Positions 28,569-39,335 of a stretch of DNA of 64,000 nt are shown here, one piece after another. Source of the DNA: Massilia sp. UMI-21. GTDB lineage: Bacteria > Pseudomonadota > Gammaproteobacteria > Burkholderiales > Burkholderiaceae_D. The stretch is from positions 2,728,001-2,792,000 of the forward strand of contig CP063848.1 of assembly GCA_015277795.1 (NCBI GenBank). The letters are read 5' to 3'. The position numbers and the translations under genes were made by a program. Positions within the stretch are counted from its first letter, which is position 1. Each line of letters opens with the position of its first letter. Under the pieces are notes generated by a model. The model was given only the letters and a program-made list of their open reading frames with translations. It searched no databases and was not told the origin of the DNA.

Positions 28569-28662
28569 CGTAGGGTGGTCGGCTCTGCCGACCGCGCGTT
28601 CAATTCCCGCTCGTTTGGACGGATCGATTATTCTTCTGTTGGCTGAACCCGCCCGCCCTACG
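28569..28662. repeat. Intergenic palindromic repeat, copy 1
   Basis: Begins CGTAGGGTGG (28569) and ends CCGCCCTACG (28662), so the ends are inverted copies. The inner arm GGTCGGC/GCCGACC is a short hairpin followed by CGCGTTCAA. It lies between hpnC and hpnD. Three related copies occur in this window. Confidence 0.65.
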
Positions 28663-28681
28663 AAAAACGGATCACGATGCG

Positions 28682-29491
28682 TCACATCCGCAGGGCGCGC
28701 CAGCCGACCACGAGCCAGTCGGGCGGCGCCAGGGTCGGGCGGCGGCGGAACACGTCGTAGTCGGCGCGCTCGATCGCTTCCAGGATGCGCAGGCCGCCCT
28801 GCACCATGAGGCGCAGCTCCCAGCCGATCCGGCCGGGCAGGCGGTATGCCAGCGGGGCGCCGCCCAGCATCAGGGCGCGCGCCCGGTCGACCTCGAAGCG
28901 CATCAGCGCGCGCCAGGCCGGGGTCGCGGGGCTCGCCGCCAGTTCGGCCTCGCTCAGGCCATGGCGCTCGAGGTCTTCGAGCGGAAGGTAGATGCGACCC
29001 TTGGCCAGGTCGATCGCCACGTCCTGCCAGAAGTTGATGAGCTGCAGCGCGGTGCAGATCGCATCCGAATCGCGCAGGTTGCGCTCGTCCACGGCATCGT
29101 AGAGTTCCAGCATCAGGCGCCCGACCGGATTGGCCGAACGGCGGCAATAGTCGAGCAGGCGCGTGTAGTCGGCATAACGGCTGGTCACCACGTCCTGGCG
29201 GAAGGCCGACAGCAGGTCGTGCATCGGGCCGACCGGCAGCCGGAAATCGCGCACCACGCCGGCCAGGCGCGCAAACAGCGGGTCGGCCGGCACCAGGCCG
29301 CGCTCGATCGCCGCCAGTTCCTGCCCGTAGCGCTCCAGCTCGGCCAGCCGCGCGGGCGGCGCGGCATCGCCTTCGTCGGCGATATCGTCGGCGCTGCGCG
29401 CAAAGGCATAGATGGCCTCCACGGCCGGCACCAGGCGGCGCGGCAGCAGGAAGGAGGCAACCGGGAAGTTCTCGTAATGCTCGACTGGCAT
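28682..29491 (-). CDS. hpnC: Hydroxysqualene synthase HpnC
   Basis: A 269-residue squalene/phytoene-synthase-fold protein beginning MPVEHYENFPVASFLLPRRL, with the first aspartate motif in FARSADDIADEGD and the second in NFWQDVAIDLAKGRIYLP. HpnC converts presqualene diphosphate to hydroxysqualene. With HpnD and HpnE it makes squalene from farnesyl diphosphate for hopanoids. No squalene-hopene cyclase gene lies in the window. A TATAAT reading leftward at 29541-29536 could be its -10 element, though without a good -35. Confidence 0.92.
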   Translation of the reverse strand: MPVEHYENFPVASFLLPRRLVPAVEAIYAFARSADDIADEGDAAPPARLAELERYGQELAAIERGLVPADPLFARLAGVVRDFRLPVGPMHDLLSAFRQDVVTSRYADYTRLLDYCRRSANPVGRLMLELYDAVDERNLRDSDAICTALQLINFWQDVAIDLAKGRIYLPLEDLERHGLSEAELAASPATPAWRALMRFEVDRARALMLGGAPLAYRLPGRIGWELRLMVQGGLRILEAIERADYDVFRRRPTLAPPDWLVVGWRALRM

Positions 29492-29624
29492 AGTTGACTG
29501 ATGACTCTACTATCAGGTTCTCGTCTGTTTCGCTGATTATAATTGCTTGTTTACAAATGCCCTAACTTGGCAACTGGTTTGGCACATCACGCACAAGGGA
29601 TCCACGTGTTCGCTTTTTCGACGT

Positions 29625-29777
29625 TCGCGCTCGCTGCTGGTGTTTCTCACCGGGCCGCTGGGCGTCGCGGGCGCGGCGCTGGCCGTGATTCCCCTGTCGC
29701 GCTCGGTGTTCCGGGGACCGATGGCGGTGGCGATCATGGGCGGGCTGCTGGTGGCGGCCGGGAGGGGCACGCCCTGA
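29625..29777 (+). pseudogene. Remnant of an RND efflux transporter
   Basis: The frame reads RSLLVFLTGPLGVAG and then AALAVIPLSRSVFRGPMAVA, IMGGLLVA, before a stop. The first part resembles the tenth-helix region (VFLTAPLG) and the second the last helices (AMIPLSRSVFWGPMAVAIMGG) of HAE/RND pumps, as if about 70 residues between them were deleted. There is no start, no upstream pump sequence and no partner genes, so I call it a decayed fragment. The rest of the gap from 29492 to 29984 shows only a symmetrical ATTATAAT at 29536-29543 and nothing else I can name. Confidence 0.5.
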
Positions 29778-29984
29778 GCGGCGCCGGCGGCGCACTGCTT
29801 TACCCGGCTTTTCCCGGCCTTGCGAGGCATGTCCAATCTGCAGTGTTGTCGTTCGGCAACATATCCCGGCTTTTTGCGCCCCCTGAGAAATCGCAAATTG
29901 AATGGATGACGGGGCGGTGCTACCCTGCTTGCACCAAAATGCGGCGGAATCTGACGCGGCATATCTGCAGGGAGCGTAAGCGTT

Positions 29985-31847
29985 TTGTCAATTTCACCGT
30001 ACCACGGCGCCGGCGGCGCCCCACGCGATGACGCGTACGGCCTGCAACAACTGCAAGCCGGACTGGCTGCGAGTGCGGCCCTGTCGCAGCGGCTCGGCGC
30101 AGGCGGCGGCCGCCCGCTCTGCGAACGTATCGGCGCGCTGCTGCACGAACTGACGCATGCCGAACACAGCTTCGTGGCGCTGCGCACCAGCGGCCCTCCC
30201 GAGGCGTGCGCCTACCTGCATCGTGCCGTGCCGCCCTTCGGTGCCGGCGACCTGGCCGACGCGGCCGAACGCCTGCTGGAGCGCCTGGGGCCGGGGACCA
30301 TCGCCACCCGGACGGTGCGGGGCACGCGCTTTCTTGCCGCCGCCCTGACGGCAGACGGGATCGAAGTGCTGGGCGCGCTGTGCTTTGCCGTGCGCGACGG
30401 CAGTGCGGTCGACGCCGCGTTCGACACCGCGGCCCTGCTGCGGCTGGCGGAGCAGGGCGCACTGCGGCTGGCGGCGCAAGCGCGGGCAGGGCGGTCGGCA
30501 GGGCAGGCTGCCGGAGCCCGCGACTCCCGCGACCCGTGGCGCCTGCCCGAGGCCGGCACCGAGCTGGGCTTGCTGCGTACGCTGGTCGACAACATGCCCG
30601 ACTATATCTACGCCAAGGACCGTAACGGGCGCTTCGTTTTCGCGAATCGCGCCGCCGCGATCGGTATCCTGGGCAGCTACGACCTGCCGGCCCTGATCGG
30701 CAAGTCCGACCTGGATTTCTATCCGCTTGCCTGCGGCCAGCGCTTCTTCACGGACGAGCAGACGATCATCCGCTCCGGCCAGCCGATCATCGACCAGGTC
30801 GAGGAGAACCTGAGCAAGGACGGCACGCTGCGTTATTTTTCGACCACCAAATTACCGTTCTACAATCAAGACGGCGCAGCGGCGGGTATCGTGGGGATCT
30901 CGCGCGACATCAGCGCGCGGGTCGGCGCCGACGAAGTCGCCCGGATCCGCGATCGTGCCGTCGAATCCAGCCAGGACGGGATCCTGATTACCAGCGCTGC
31001 CGGCGAGGATCATCCGGTGATCTACAGCAACCCTGCCTTCGAGCGCCTGACCGGCTTCGGGACGGCCGAGGCCAGGCGCTGCGGCATCGAACGCTTCCTG
31101 CGCGAGCCCATGCAGGCCGGCCCGGCCGGCGGTGGGCAGCAGCCGGCCGAGCGCGGCGCGCTGATTGCCGGCCACGGCCAGCAGCGGGTGTTGCGCTGCG
31201 TACGCAGGGACGGCTCGGCGTTCTGGTGCGAAGTGCGGCTGGCCACCATCTGTGCGCCCGACGGTCGCGCCACCCACCACGTGTTCACGTTCATCGACGT
31301 GACGGCCGCCCACGCCGCCGAGGCGGAACTGATTCAATTGGCCGGCCATGACGCGCTCACCGGCCTGCCCAACCGGCGCATGCTGATGGCGCGGCTGGAC
31401 TCCGAACTCCATGCCGGCGCGGCCGGAAAGCCTGGGCTGGCGGTGGCGTTCATCGACCTGGACGGTCTCAAGCGCCTGAACGACGAGCACGGCCATGAGG
31501 CCGGCGATGTCCTGCTGCGCGCGGTTGCCGACCGGATATCGCGCCGGATTCGCAAGTCCGACATGATTGCACGTCTCGGTGGCGACGAGTTCGTGCTGGT
31601 CTCCCTGCACGGCGGCGGCGTCTGCAGTCCGGACGAGGTGCGCGAATTCCTGGGCAAGGTCATGGACGGCATCGCCCAGCCGCTGGCGGTGGCCGGGACG
31701 ACCGTGATGCCGAGCTGCAGCATCGGCGTCAGTCTCTACGGTACGCACGGGGCCGATGGCGAGACGCTGCTCAGGCGCGCGGATGCCGCGATGTACAGCG
31801 CCAAGCGCTGCGGCCCCGGCCGCATCGCCTTCGCGGACGCGGCGTGA
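29985..31847 (+). CDS. Diguanylate cyclase with GAF-like and PAS sensor domains
   Basis: A 620-residue cytosolic protein. Residues about 25-165 look GAF-like (RIGALLHELTHAEHSFVALR). Two PAS domains follow at about 200-310 (LVDNMPDYIYAKDRNGRFVF) and 315-440 (AVESSQDGILITS). The GGDEF domain spans about 455-615 with intact RLGGDEF and an inhibitory RKSD five residues before it. It should make c-di-GMP and be product-inhibited; no EAL domain is present. The only start before the first domain is a TTG at 29985, with GGGAG 11 bp upstream, so the exact N-terminus is uncertain. Confidence 0.85.
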   Translation: MSISPYHGAGGAPRDDAYGLQQLQAGLAASAALSQRLGAGGGRPLCERIGALLHELTHAEHSFVALRTSGPPEACAYLHRAVPPFGAGDLADAAERLLERLGPGTIATRTVRGTRFLAAALTADGIEVLGALCFAVRDGSAVDAAFDTAALLRLAEQGALRLAAQARAGRSAGQAAGARDSRDPWRLPEAGTELGLLRTLVDNMPDYIYAKDRNGRFVFANRAAAIGILGSYDLPALIGKSDLDFYPLACGQRFFTDEQTIIRSGQPIIDQVEENLSKDGTLRYFSTTKLPFYNQDGAAAGIVGISRDISARVGADEVARIRDRAVESSQDGILITSAAGEDHPVIYSNPAFERLTGFGTAEARRCGIERFLREPMQAGPAGGGQQPAERGALIAGHGQQRVLRCVRRDGSAFWCEVRLATICAPDGRATHHVFTFIDVTAAHAAEAELIQLAGHDALTGLPNRRMLMARLDSELHAGAAGKPGLAVAFIDLDGLKRLNDEHGHEAGDVLLRAVADRISRRIRKSDMIARLGGDEFVLVSLHGGGVCSPDEVREFLGKVMDGIAQPLAVAGTTVMPSCSIGVSLYGTHGADGETLLRRADAAMYSAKRCGPGRIAFADAA

Positions 31848-31992
31848 ACCCCGGTCGCGCCGATATGGATGAGATGCCCGTGCCCGTATGGCTGAGTTGC
31901 ACTCCTCGCACGCCTAGCAAAAAACGCCCAATAGTGTCAGAAAATCCAGTAAAATAATCGATTGAAGTTGTAGCCCCTAAACAGAGGAGTGC

Positions 31993-32030
31993 AGGGCGGC
32001 CGGTTTCACTGTCGGGCGCCCTTTGTTTTT
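31993..32030 (+). terminator. Terminator-like hairpin before tRNA-Leu
   Basis: AGGGCGGCCG (31993-32002) pairs with CGGGCGCCCT (32013-32022), with one mismatch, and TTGTTTTT follows. It is 145 bp past the upstream stop codon, so it may end that transcript or a separate short RNA. Confidence 0.5.
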
Positions 32031-32052
32031 GTGGCAAAAAATGCAATCCTGC

Positions 32053-32139
32053 GCGAGGATGGCGAAATTGGTAGACGCACCAGGTTTAGGTCCTGACGCC
32101 AGCAATGGTGTGGGGGTTCGAGTCCCCCTCCTCGCACCA
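32053..32139 (+). tRNA. tRNA-Leu (anticodon TAG)
   Basis: An 87-nt class II tRNA with encoded CCA. The acceptor arms are GCGAGGA and TCCTCGC, the D arm has TGGCGAAATTGGTAGACGC, the anticodon stem-loop is CCAGGTTTAGGTCCTG with TAG, and the T loop is GGTTCGAGTCC within GGGGGTTCGAGTCCCCC. A long variable arm is present, as expected for leucine tRNAs. The trigger factor gene starts 31 bp downstream. Confidence 0.95.
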
Positions 32140-32170
32140 CGAATAATTATTTTTTTGGACGATTTTTATA

Positions 32171-33511
32171 ATGGCAACTGCAGTCGAAACCCTGGGTAAA
32201 CTCGAGCGTCGCTTGACGATCACTTTTCCGGTAGCTGACGTCCGTACGGAGGTCGAAAAGCGCCTCAAGAAGCAGGCCAAGACGGCAAAGGCCCCGGGCT
32301 TCCGCCCAGGTAAGGTGCCGCTCAAGATGGTCGCTGCGCAATACGGTTACCAGATCGAATCGGACGTGCTGAACGACAAGGTCGGCCGTGCGTTCAACGA
32401 AGCCGCCAACGAGAACCAGCTGCGCGTTGCCGGCTTCCCGAAAATCGAGCCGAAAGAGGACGCGCCGGAAGGCATGCTGGCTTTTGACGCGACTTTCGAA
32501 GTCTATCCGGACGTCGTGATCGGCGACCTGGCCAATGTCGACGTCGAGACCGTGACCGCCGACGTGAGCGACGCCGAAATCGACAAGACCATCGACATCC
32601 TGCGCAAGCAGCGCGTGCACTACCACACCAAGGGCGAAGCGGGCGAGCACGGCACCGGCGGCGAAGCCGTGGCAGCCAACGGCGACCGCGTCACCGTCGA
32701 CTTCGTCGGCAAGATCGACGGCGAAGAGTTCGCCGGCGGCAAGGCCGAGAACTACGCTTTCGTGCTGGGCGAAGGCCGCATGCTGCCGGAATTCGAAGCC
32801 GCGACCGTGGGCCTGAAGGTCGGCGAGAGCAAGACCTTCCCGCTGCCTTTCCCTGAGGATTACCACGGCAAGGACGTGGCAGGCAAGACCGCCGAGTTCA
32901 CCATCACCCTGAACAAGCTCGAGTGGGCCCACATGCCGGAAGTCGACGCGGAATTCGCCAAGTCGCTCGGTATCGAAGACGGCTCGATCGAGAAAATGCG
33001 CGAAGACATCAAGACCAACCTGCAGCGTGAAGTCAACGCCCGCATCAAGGCGCGCAACAAGGAAGCCGTGATGGATGCGCTGGTCGCAGCCACCGACCTG
33101 GAAGTGCCGAAGGCCATGATCCAGCAGGATTCGGAGCGCCTGGCCGAGATGACCCGCCAGGACATGATGCAGCGTGGCATGGACGTCAAGGCGATGCCAT
33201 TCCCGGCCGAGATGTTCGCCGACAAGGCCGAGCGCCGCGTGCGCCTGGGCCTGATCCTCTCGCAACTGGTCTCGGATAACAACCTGCAGGCAACGCAAGA
33301 GCAGGTCAAGGCCCAGATCGAAGACTTCTCGCAGAGCTACGAAGATCCGAAAGAAGTCCTGAAGTACTACTACAGCGACCGCCGCCGCCTGGCCGAAGTG
33401 GAAGCGCTTGTATTGGAAGAAAACGTCGTTAACTATGTCCTCGGCAAGGCCAAGGTCGGCAGCAAGACCATCGCTTTCGATGAACTGATGGGCGGCAACC
33501 CACAGGGTTAA
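32171..33511 (+). CDS. tig: Trigger factor
   Basis: A 446-residue ribosome-associated chaperone. The N-terminal ribosome-binding signature lies in [17 protein letters not shown] (GFRPGKVP), the FKBP-type prolyl isomerase domain spans about 165-250 ([21 protein letters not shown]), and a long helical C-terminal domain follows. It meets nascent chains at the ribosome exit tunnel. It heads the tig-clpP-clpX-lon series, a standard arrangement, though each gene here has its own spacing and terminators. Confidence 0.97.
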   Translation: MATAVETLGKLERRLTITFPVADVRTEVEKRLKKQAKTAKAPGFRPGKVPLKMVAAQYGYQIESDVLNDKVGRAFNEAANENQLRVAGFPKIEPKEDAPEGMLAFDATFEVYPDVVIGDLANVDVETVTADVSDAEIDKTIDILRKQRVHYHTKGEAGEHGTGGEAVAANGDRVTVDFVGKIDGEEFAGGKAENYAFVLGEGRMLPEFEAATVGLKVGESKTFPLPFPEDYHGKDVAGKTAEFTITLNKLEWAHMPEVDAEFAKSLGIEDGSIEKMREDIKTNLQREVNARIKARNKEAVMDALVAATDLEVPKAMIQQDSERLAEMTRQDMMQRGMDVKAMPFPAEMFADKAERRVRLGLILSQLVSDNNLQATQEQVKAQIEDFSQSYEDPKEVLKYYYSDRRRLAEVEALVLEENVVNYVLGKAKVGSKTIAFDELMGGNPQG

Positions 33512-33548
33512 GCAATTTCCAACCCGAAAGGGTGGAATGTGGTTCAAT

Positions 33549-33659
33549 CGTAGGGTGGGCAGGTCTCCTGCCCACGCGTTCACACCGTGTTGAAACTGCC
33601 CGCGCGGCTGTTTCATGGGGCTGCTTGAACGCGTGGGCGGCGAAGCCGCCCACCCTACG
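33549..33659. repeat. Intergenic palindromic repeat, copy 2
   Basis: Begins CGTAGGGTGGGC and ends GCCCACCCTACG? In the sequence the right end reads GCCGCCCACCCTACG. Internal hairpins are GGGCAGG/CCTGCCC on the left and GGGCGGCGAAGCCGCCC on the right. It fills most of the 219-bp gap between tig and clpP and is the best-preserved copy. Confidence 0.75.
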
Positions 33660-33730
33660 TGTCTGTGAGAACCGCACGCACCTGCTAAGATTGGATTTCT
33701 GAACCCCTATTTACAAGGAACGAGACAGGT

Positions 33731-34348
33731 ATGATTCGTAATCCGGCATTGGATACCCAAGCACTCGGCCTCGTGCCGATGGTGGTCGAACAAAGCGGCC
33801 GCGGCGAGCGCGCCTATGACATCTACTCGCGCCTCCTCAAGGAGCGCGTCATTTTCCTGGTCGGCCCTGTCAATGACCAGATGGCCAACCTGATCGTGGC
33901 CCAGATGCTGTTCCTGGAAAGCGAGAATCCGGACAAGGACATTTCGCTCTACATCAACTCGCCGGGCGGTTCGGTCTCGGCGGGCCTGGCGATCTTCGAC
34001 ACGATGAACTTCATCAAGCCGGACGTCTCGACCCTGTGCACCGGCCTGGCCGCCTCGATGGGCGCCTTCCTGCTGGCCGCCGGCGCCAAGGGCAAGCGGT
34101 TCTCGCTGCCGAACTCGCGCGTGATGATCCACCAGCCGTCCGGCGGTTCGCAGGGCATGGCCTCGGACATCGAGATCCAGGCCAAGGAAATCCTGTACCT
34201 GCGCGAGCGCCTGGCGCGCATCATGGCCGATAACACCGGCCAGAGTATCGAGCAGATCCACAGGGACACCGACCGCGACCGCTTCATGTCGGCGGAAGAG
34301 GCGGTCGAGTACGGTATGATTGACCGTGTTCTGACCAACCGCGCATAA
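33731..34348 (+). CDS. clpP: ATP-dependent Clp protease proteolytic subunit ClpP
   Basis: A 205-residue serine protease with the triad Ser109 (AASMGAF), His134 (VMIHQPSGG) and Asp183 (DRDRFMSA). SPGGSVSAG supplies the oxyanion glycines. Fourteen copies form the barrel that degrades proteins unfolded by ClpX, encoded next. The start at 33731 gives the normal propeptide-bearing N-terminus. A terminator separates it from clpX, so clpX may also have its own promoter. Confidence 0.97.
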   Translation: MIRNPALDTQALGLVPMVVEQSGRGERAYDIYSRLLKERVIFLVGPVNDQMANLIVAQMLFLESENPDKDISLYINSPGGSVSAGLAIFDTMNFIKPDVSTLCTGLAASMGAFLLAAGAKGKRFSLPNSRVMIHQPSGGSQGMASDIEIQAKEILYLRERLARIMADNTGQSIEQIHRDTDRDRFMSAEEAVEYGMIDRVLTNRA

Positions 34349-34382
34349 ATCGCCAACACCAAGCCAACAAGGTGTTGCCAAA

Positions 34383-34420
34383 AAACGCCCGGGCGGATGC
34401 ACGTTCGGGCGTTTCGTTTT
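34383..34420 (+). terminator. Rho-independent terminator after clpP
   Basis: AAACGCCCG (34383-34391) pairs with CGGGCGTTT (34406-34414), followed by CGTTTTT. Confidence 0.85.
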
Positions 34421-34505
34421 TATTTCAGGTAGCATGTTCGTGTGCGCACTTGTTGCGTACCCGTATTGGCGATATATTCATTGCAATTAATTAAATTACC
34501 TGCCC

Positions 34506-35774
34506 ATGTCTGACAAAAAATCCTCCAGCGGCGAAAAACTTCTGTACTGCTCGTTCTGCGGAAAGAGCCAGCACGAAGTCAAGAAGCTGATCGCGGGACC
34601 GTCGGTGTTCATCTGCGATGAATGCATCGACCTGTGCAACGACATCATCCGCGACGAGACTTCCAACGTCGAAGCGGTGGCGGGCGCCAAGTCCGACCTG
34701 CCGACGCCTCACGAAATCACCGAGCTGCTCGACCAGTACGTGATCGGCCAGCAGACGGCCAAGCGCATTCTGTCGGTGGCGGTGTACAACCACTACAAGC
34801 GCCTCAAACACCTGGGCAAGAAGGACGACGTCGAACTGGCCAAGAGCAACATCCTGCTCGTGGGCCCGACCGGTTCCGGCAAGACCCTGCTGGCCCAGAC
34901 CCTGGCGCGCATGCTCAACGTCCCGTTCGTGATCGCCGACGCGACCACGCTGACCGAAGCCGGCTATGTCGGCGAAGACGTCGAGAACATCATCCAGAAG
35001 CTGTTGCAAAGTTGCAACTACGAAGTCGAGAAGGCCCAGCGCGGCATCGTCTACATCGACGAAATCGACAAGATCTCGCGCAAGTCCGACAATCCGTCGA
35101 TCACCCGCGATGTCTCGGGCGAAGGCGTGCAGCAGGCGCTGCTCAAGCTCATCGAAGGCACGATGGCGTCGGTTCCGCCGCAGGGTGGCCGCAAGCATCC
35201 GAACCAGGATTTCGTCCAGATCGACACGACCAACATCATGTTCATCTGCGGCGGCGCGTTCGACGGCCTGGCCAAGATCATCCAGAACCGTTCCGAGAAG
35301 AGCGGCATCGGTTTCGCGGCCACGGTCAAGAGCCAGACCCAGCGTGCGGCAAGCGAGATCATGATGGACGCCGAACCCGAAGACCTGATCAAGTTCGGCC
35401 TGATTCCGGAACTGGTCGGCCGTCTGCCGGTGGTCGCCACCCTGAACGAGCTGACCGAAGAAGCCCTGATCCAGATCCTGATCGAGCCGAAGAATGCTTT
35501 GATTAAACAGTACACGAAGCTGCTTGAAATGGAAGGCGCCGAACTCGAAATACGTCCTGCGGCCTTGCACGCGATCGCCCGCAAGGCCCTGGCGCGCAAG
35601 ACTGGCGCCCGCGGCCTGCGTTCGATCCTCGAGCATGCGCTGCTGGACGTGATGTATGAATTGCCGAGCCAGCAGAACGTGGTAAAAGTCGTGATCGATG
35701 AAAATACGATCACGAATGCAGCAAAACCTTTGCTTATTTACAGCGAATCGCCGAAAGCATCCGGCGAAAACTAA
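34506..35774 (+). CDS. clpX: ATP-dependent Clp protease ATP-binding subunit ClpX
   Basis: A 422-residue AAA+ unfoldase. The zinc-binding N-domain has Cys15, Cys18, Cys37 and Cys40 ([16 protein letters not shown]). Walker A is GPTGSGKT at 120-127, the pore-loop residues are in AGYVGEDVE, and Walker B is [10 protein letters not shown]. ClpX recognises tagged substrates and threads them into ClpP. An IGF-type ClpP-binding loop is present in [11 protein letters not shown]. Length is as expected. Confidence 0.97.
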   Translation: MSDKKSSSGEKLLYCSFCGKSQHEVKKLIAGPSVFICDECIDLCNDIIRDETSNVEAVAGAKSDLPTPHEITELLDQYVIGQQTAKRILSVAVYNHYKRLKHLGKKDDVELAKSNILLVGPTGSGKTLLAQTLARMLNVPFVIADATTLTEAGYVGEDVENIIQKLLQSCNYEVEKAQRGIVYIDEIDKISRKSDNPSITRDVSGEGVQQALLKLIEGTMASVPPQGGRKHPNQDFVQIDTTNIMFICGGAFDGLAKIIQNRSEKSGIGFAATVKSQTQRAASEIMMDAEPEDLIKFGLIPELVGRLPVVATLNELTEEALIQILIEPKNALIKQYTKLLEMEGAELEIRPAALHAIARKALARKTGARGLRSILEHALLDVMYELPSQQNVVKVVIDENTITNAAKPLLIYSESPKASGEN

Positions 35775-35861
35775 AAAAAGGCGCGCACTCTTGCCACAAA
35801 AGTCTTGCCCTACGGATTCTTGAAGGTACACTACTTCATAATAAGAAGCCGGCTTCAATCG

Positions 35862-35903
35862 AAAAGCCACTCGCCGGGGTATCCCTGCGGTGGCTTTTTC
35901 ATT
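35862..35903 (+). terminator. Rho-independent terminator after clpX
   Basis: AAAAGCCAC (35862-35870) pairs with GTGGCTTTT (35890-35898), followed by TCATTTT. Confidence 0.85.
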
Positions 35904-36032
35904 TTAAATCCGGGGTTTTATTGGAACGGCCATTGATATTCTTTTTACTTGTGGAAAATATTTACTGCGGCGCTCTTGAGATTTAGCGTTGCAAGGCCCA
36001 AGTTCTGCAACACGCTCTTTATAAGGTATGCC

Positions 36033-38444
<2,412 letters not shown>

Positions 38445-38463
38445 CCGCTTCGCGTGATCGATG

Positions 38464-38492
38464 AAACAGGCGCCGCGGCGCCTGTTTTGTTT
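38464..38492 (+). terminator. Rho-independent terminator after lon
   Basis: An 11-bp perfect stem, AAACAGGCGCC (38464-38474) and GGCGCCTGTTT (38477-38487), is followed by TGTTTT. Confidence 0.85.
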
Positions 38493-38573
38493 TCGGCGCC
38501 CGCCGCGGCCGCGGATCGCACGCGGCGAGCGTGGCATTTGCCCACAACCGACCGCAGCCTCCAAGGATGTTGC

Positions 38574-38602
38574 TTGACAGACCAATGTTGCCCTTGTTTA
38601 AT
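38574..38602 (+). promoter_or_regulatory. Sigma-70 promoter of hupB
   Basis: TTGACA (38574-38579) is a perfect -35 hexamer. TTTAAT (38597-38602) is a one-mismatch -10, spaced by 17 bp, about 60 bp before the HU start. Confidence 0.75.
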
Positions 38603-38661
38603 ACGCCCTTGCACTTTTGCAGTAAGGCGCCGCGGCGTCCAACGAATACACGAGGGTTAGA

Positions 38662-38934
38662 GTGAACAAGACAGAACTGATCGAAGAAATCGCGAAGTCC
38701 GCGGACATTACCAAGGCTTCGGCCACGCGTGCTCTCGACGCGATGATCACGGCGGTGACCGAGTCCCTGAAGAAGAACGACAGCGTCACGCTGGTGGGTT
38801 TTGGCACCTTCACCGTGGGCGAGCGTGCGGCCCGTACCGGCCGCGATCCGCGTACCAAGGAACCGATCAAGATTGCAGCTGCAAAGGTTCCGAAATTTAA
38901 GGCTGGTAAAGCTCTGAAAGATGCTGTAAACTAA
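38662..38934 (+). CDS. hupB: DNA-binding protein HU
   Basis: A 90-residue histone-like protein starting with GTG ([20 protein letters not shown]). The DNA-clamping arm has [20 protein letters not shown], with the tip proline in RDPRT. It bends and compacts DNA as a dimer and is placed after lon as in many proteobacteria. A good promoter lies upstream, and GAGGG precedes the start. Confidence 0.96.
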   Translation: MNKTELIEEIAKSADITKASATRALDAMITAVTESLKKNDSVTLVGFGTFTVGERAARTGRDPRTKEPIKIAAAKVPKFKAGKALKDAVN

Positions 38935-39044
38935 TGCCTTCTCTGCAGTGACATGCAGGGAGCACTACCCGGAAAGGATGCGGTTCGGTGTTGCGGGCCT
39001 CTCGCAATCCAGCCTGCCGGGTAAGCGCTGAAGTGGTTATTGTT

Positions 39045-39121
39045 GGAGCGGTAGTTCAGTTGGTTAGAATACCGGCCTGTCACGCCGGGGGTCGCGGGTT
39101 CGAGCCCCGTCCGCTCCGCCA
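39045..39121 (+). tRNA. tRNA-Asp (anticodon GTC), copy 1
   Basis: A 77-nt tRNA with encoded CCA. The acceptor arms are GGAGCGG and CCGCTCC, the anticodon arm is CCGGCCTGTCACGCCGG with GTC, and the T arm is GCGGGTTCGAGCCCCGT. It follows hupB by 110 bp. Confidence 0.96.
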
Positions 39122-39139
39122 ACATCCACCTCATAGTCT

Positions 39140-39216
39140 GGAGCGGTAGTTCAGTTGGTTAGAATACCGGCCTGTCACGCCGGGGGTCGCGGGTTCGAGC
39201 CCCGTCCGCTCCGCCA
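39140..39216 (+). tRNA. tRNA-Asp (anticodon GTC), copy 2
   Basis: Identical over all 77 nt to the copy 18 bp upstream, so the pair is a recent or gene-converted tandem duplication. Both copies probably share one transcript that ends at the terminator at 39267. Confidence 0.96.
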
Positions 39217-39266
39217 GAATTCGGTAGTACTTGGGCAGTTCGATCAGGGCTGTCTCGAGAAGAAGG

Positions 39267-39293
39267 GGCGAACGCGAGTTCGCCTTTTTTTTT
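39267..39293 (+). terminator. Rho-independent terminator of the tRNA-Asp pair
   Basis: GGCGAAC (39267-39273) pairs with GTTCGCC (39278-39284) across a GCGA tetraloop, followed by nine T residues. Confidence 0.92.
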
Positions 39294-39335
39294 AACCTGT
39301 GCTGTTAAAGCATTTTCAACCTTGAATGGCTGACC

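Noticed and set aside
35940..36030. Heat-shock (sigma-32) promoter before lon
   Set aside because: CTTGAGA is close to a -35 element, but no CCCCAT-like -10 lies at the right distance.
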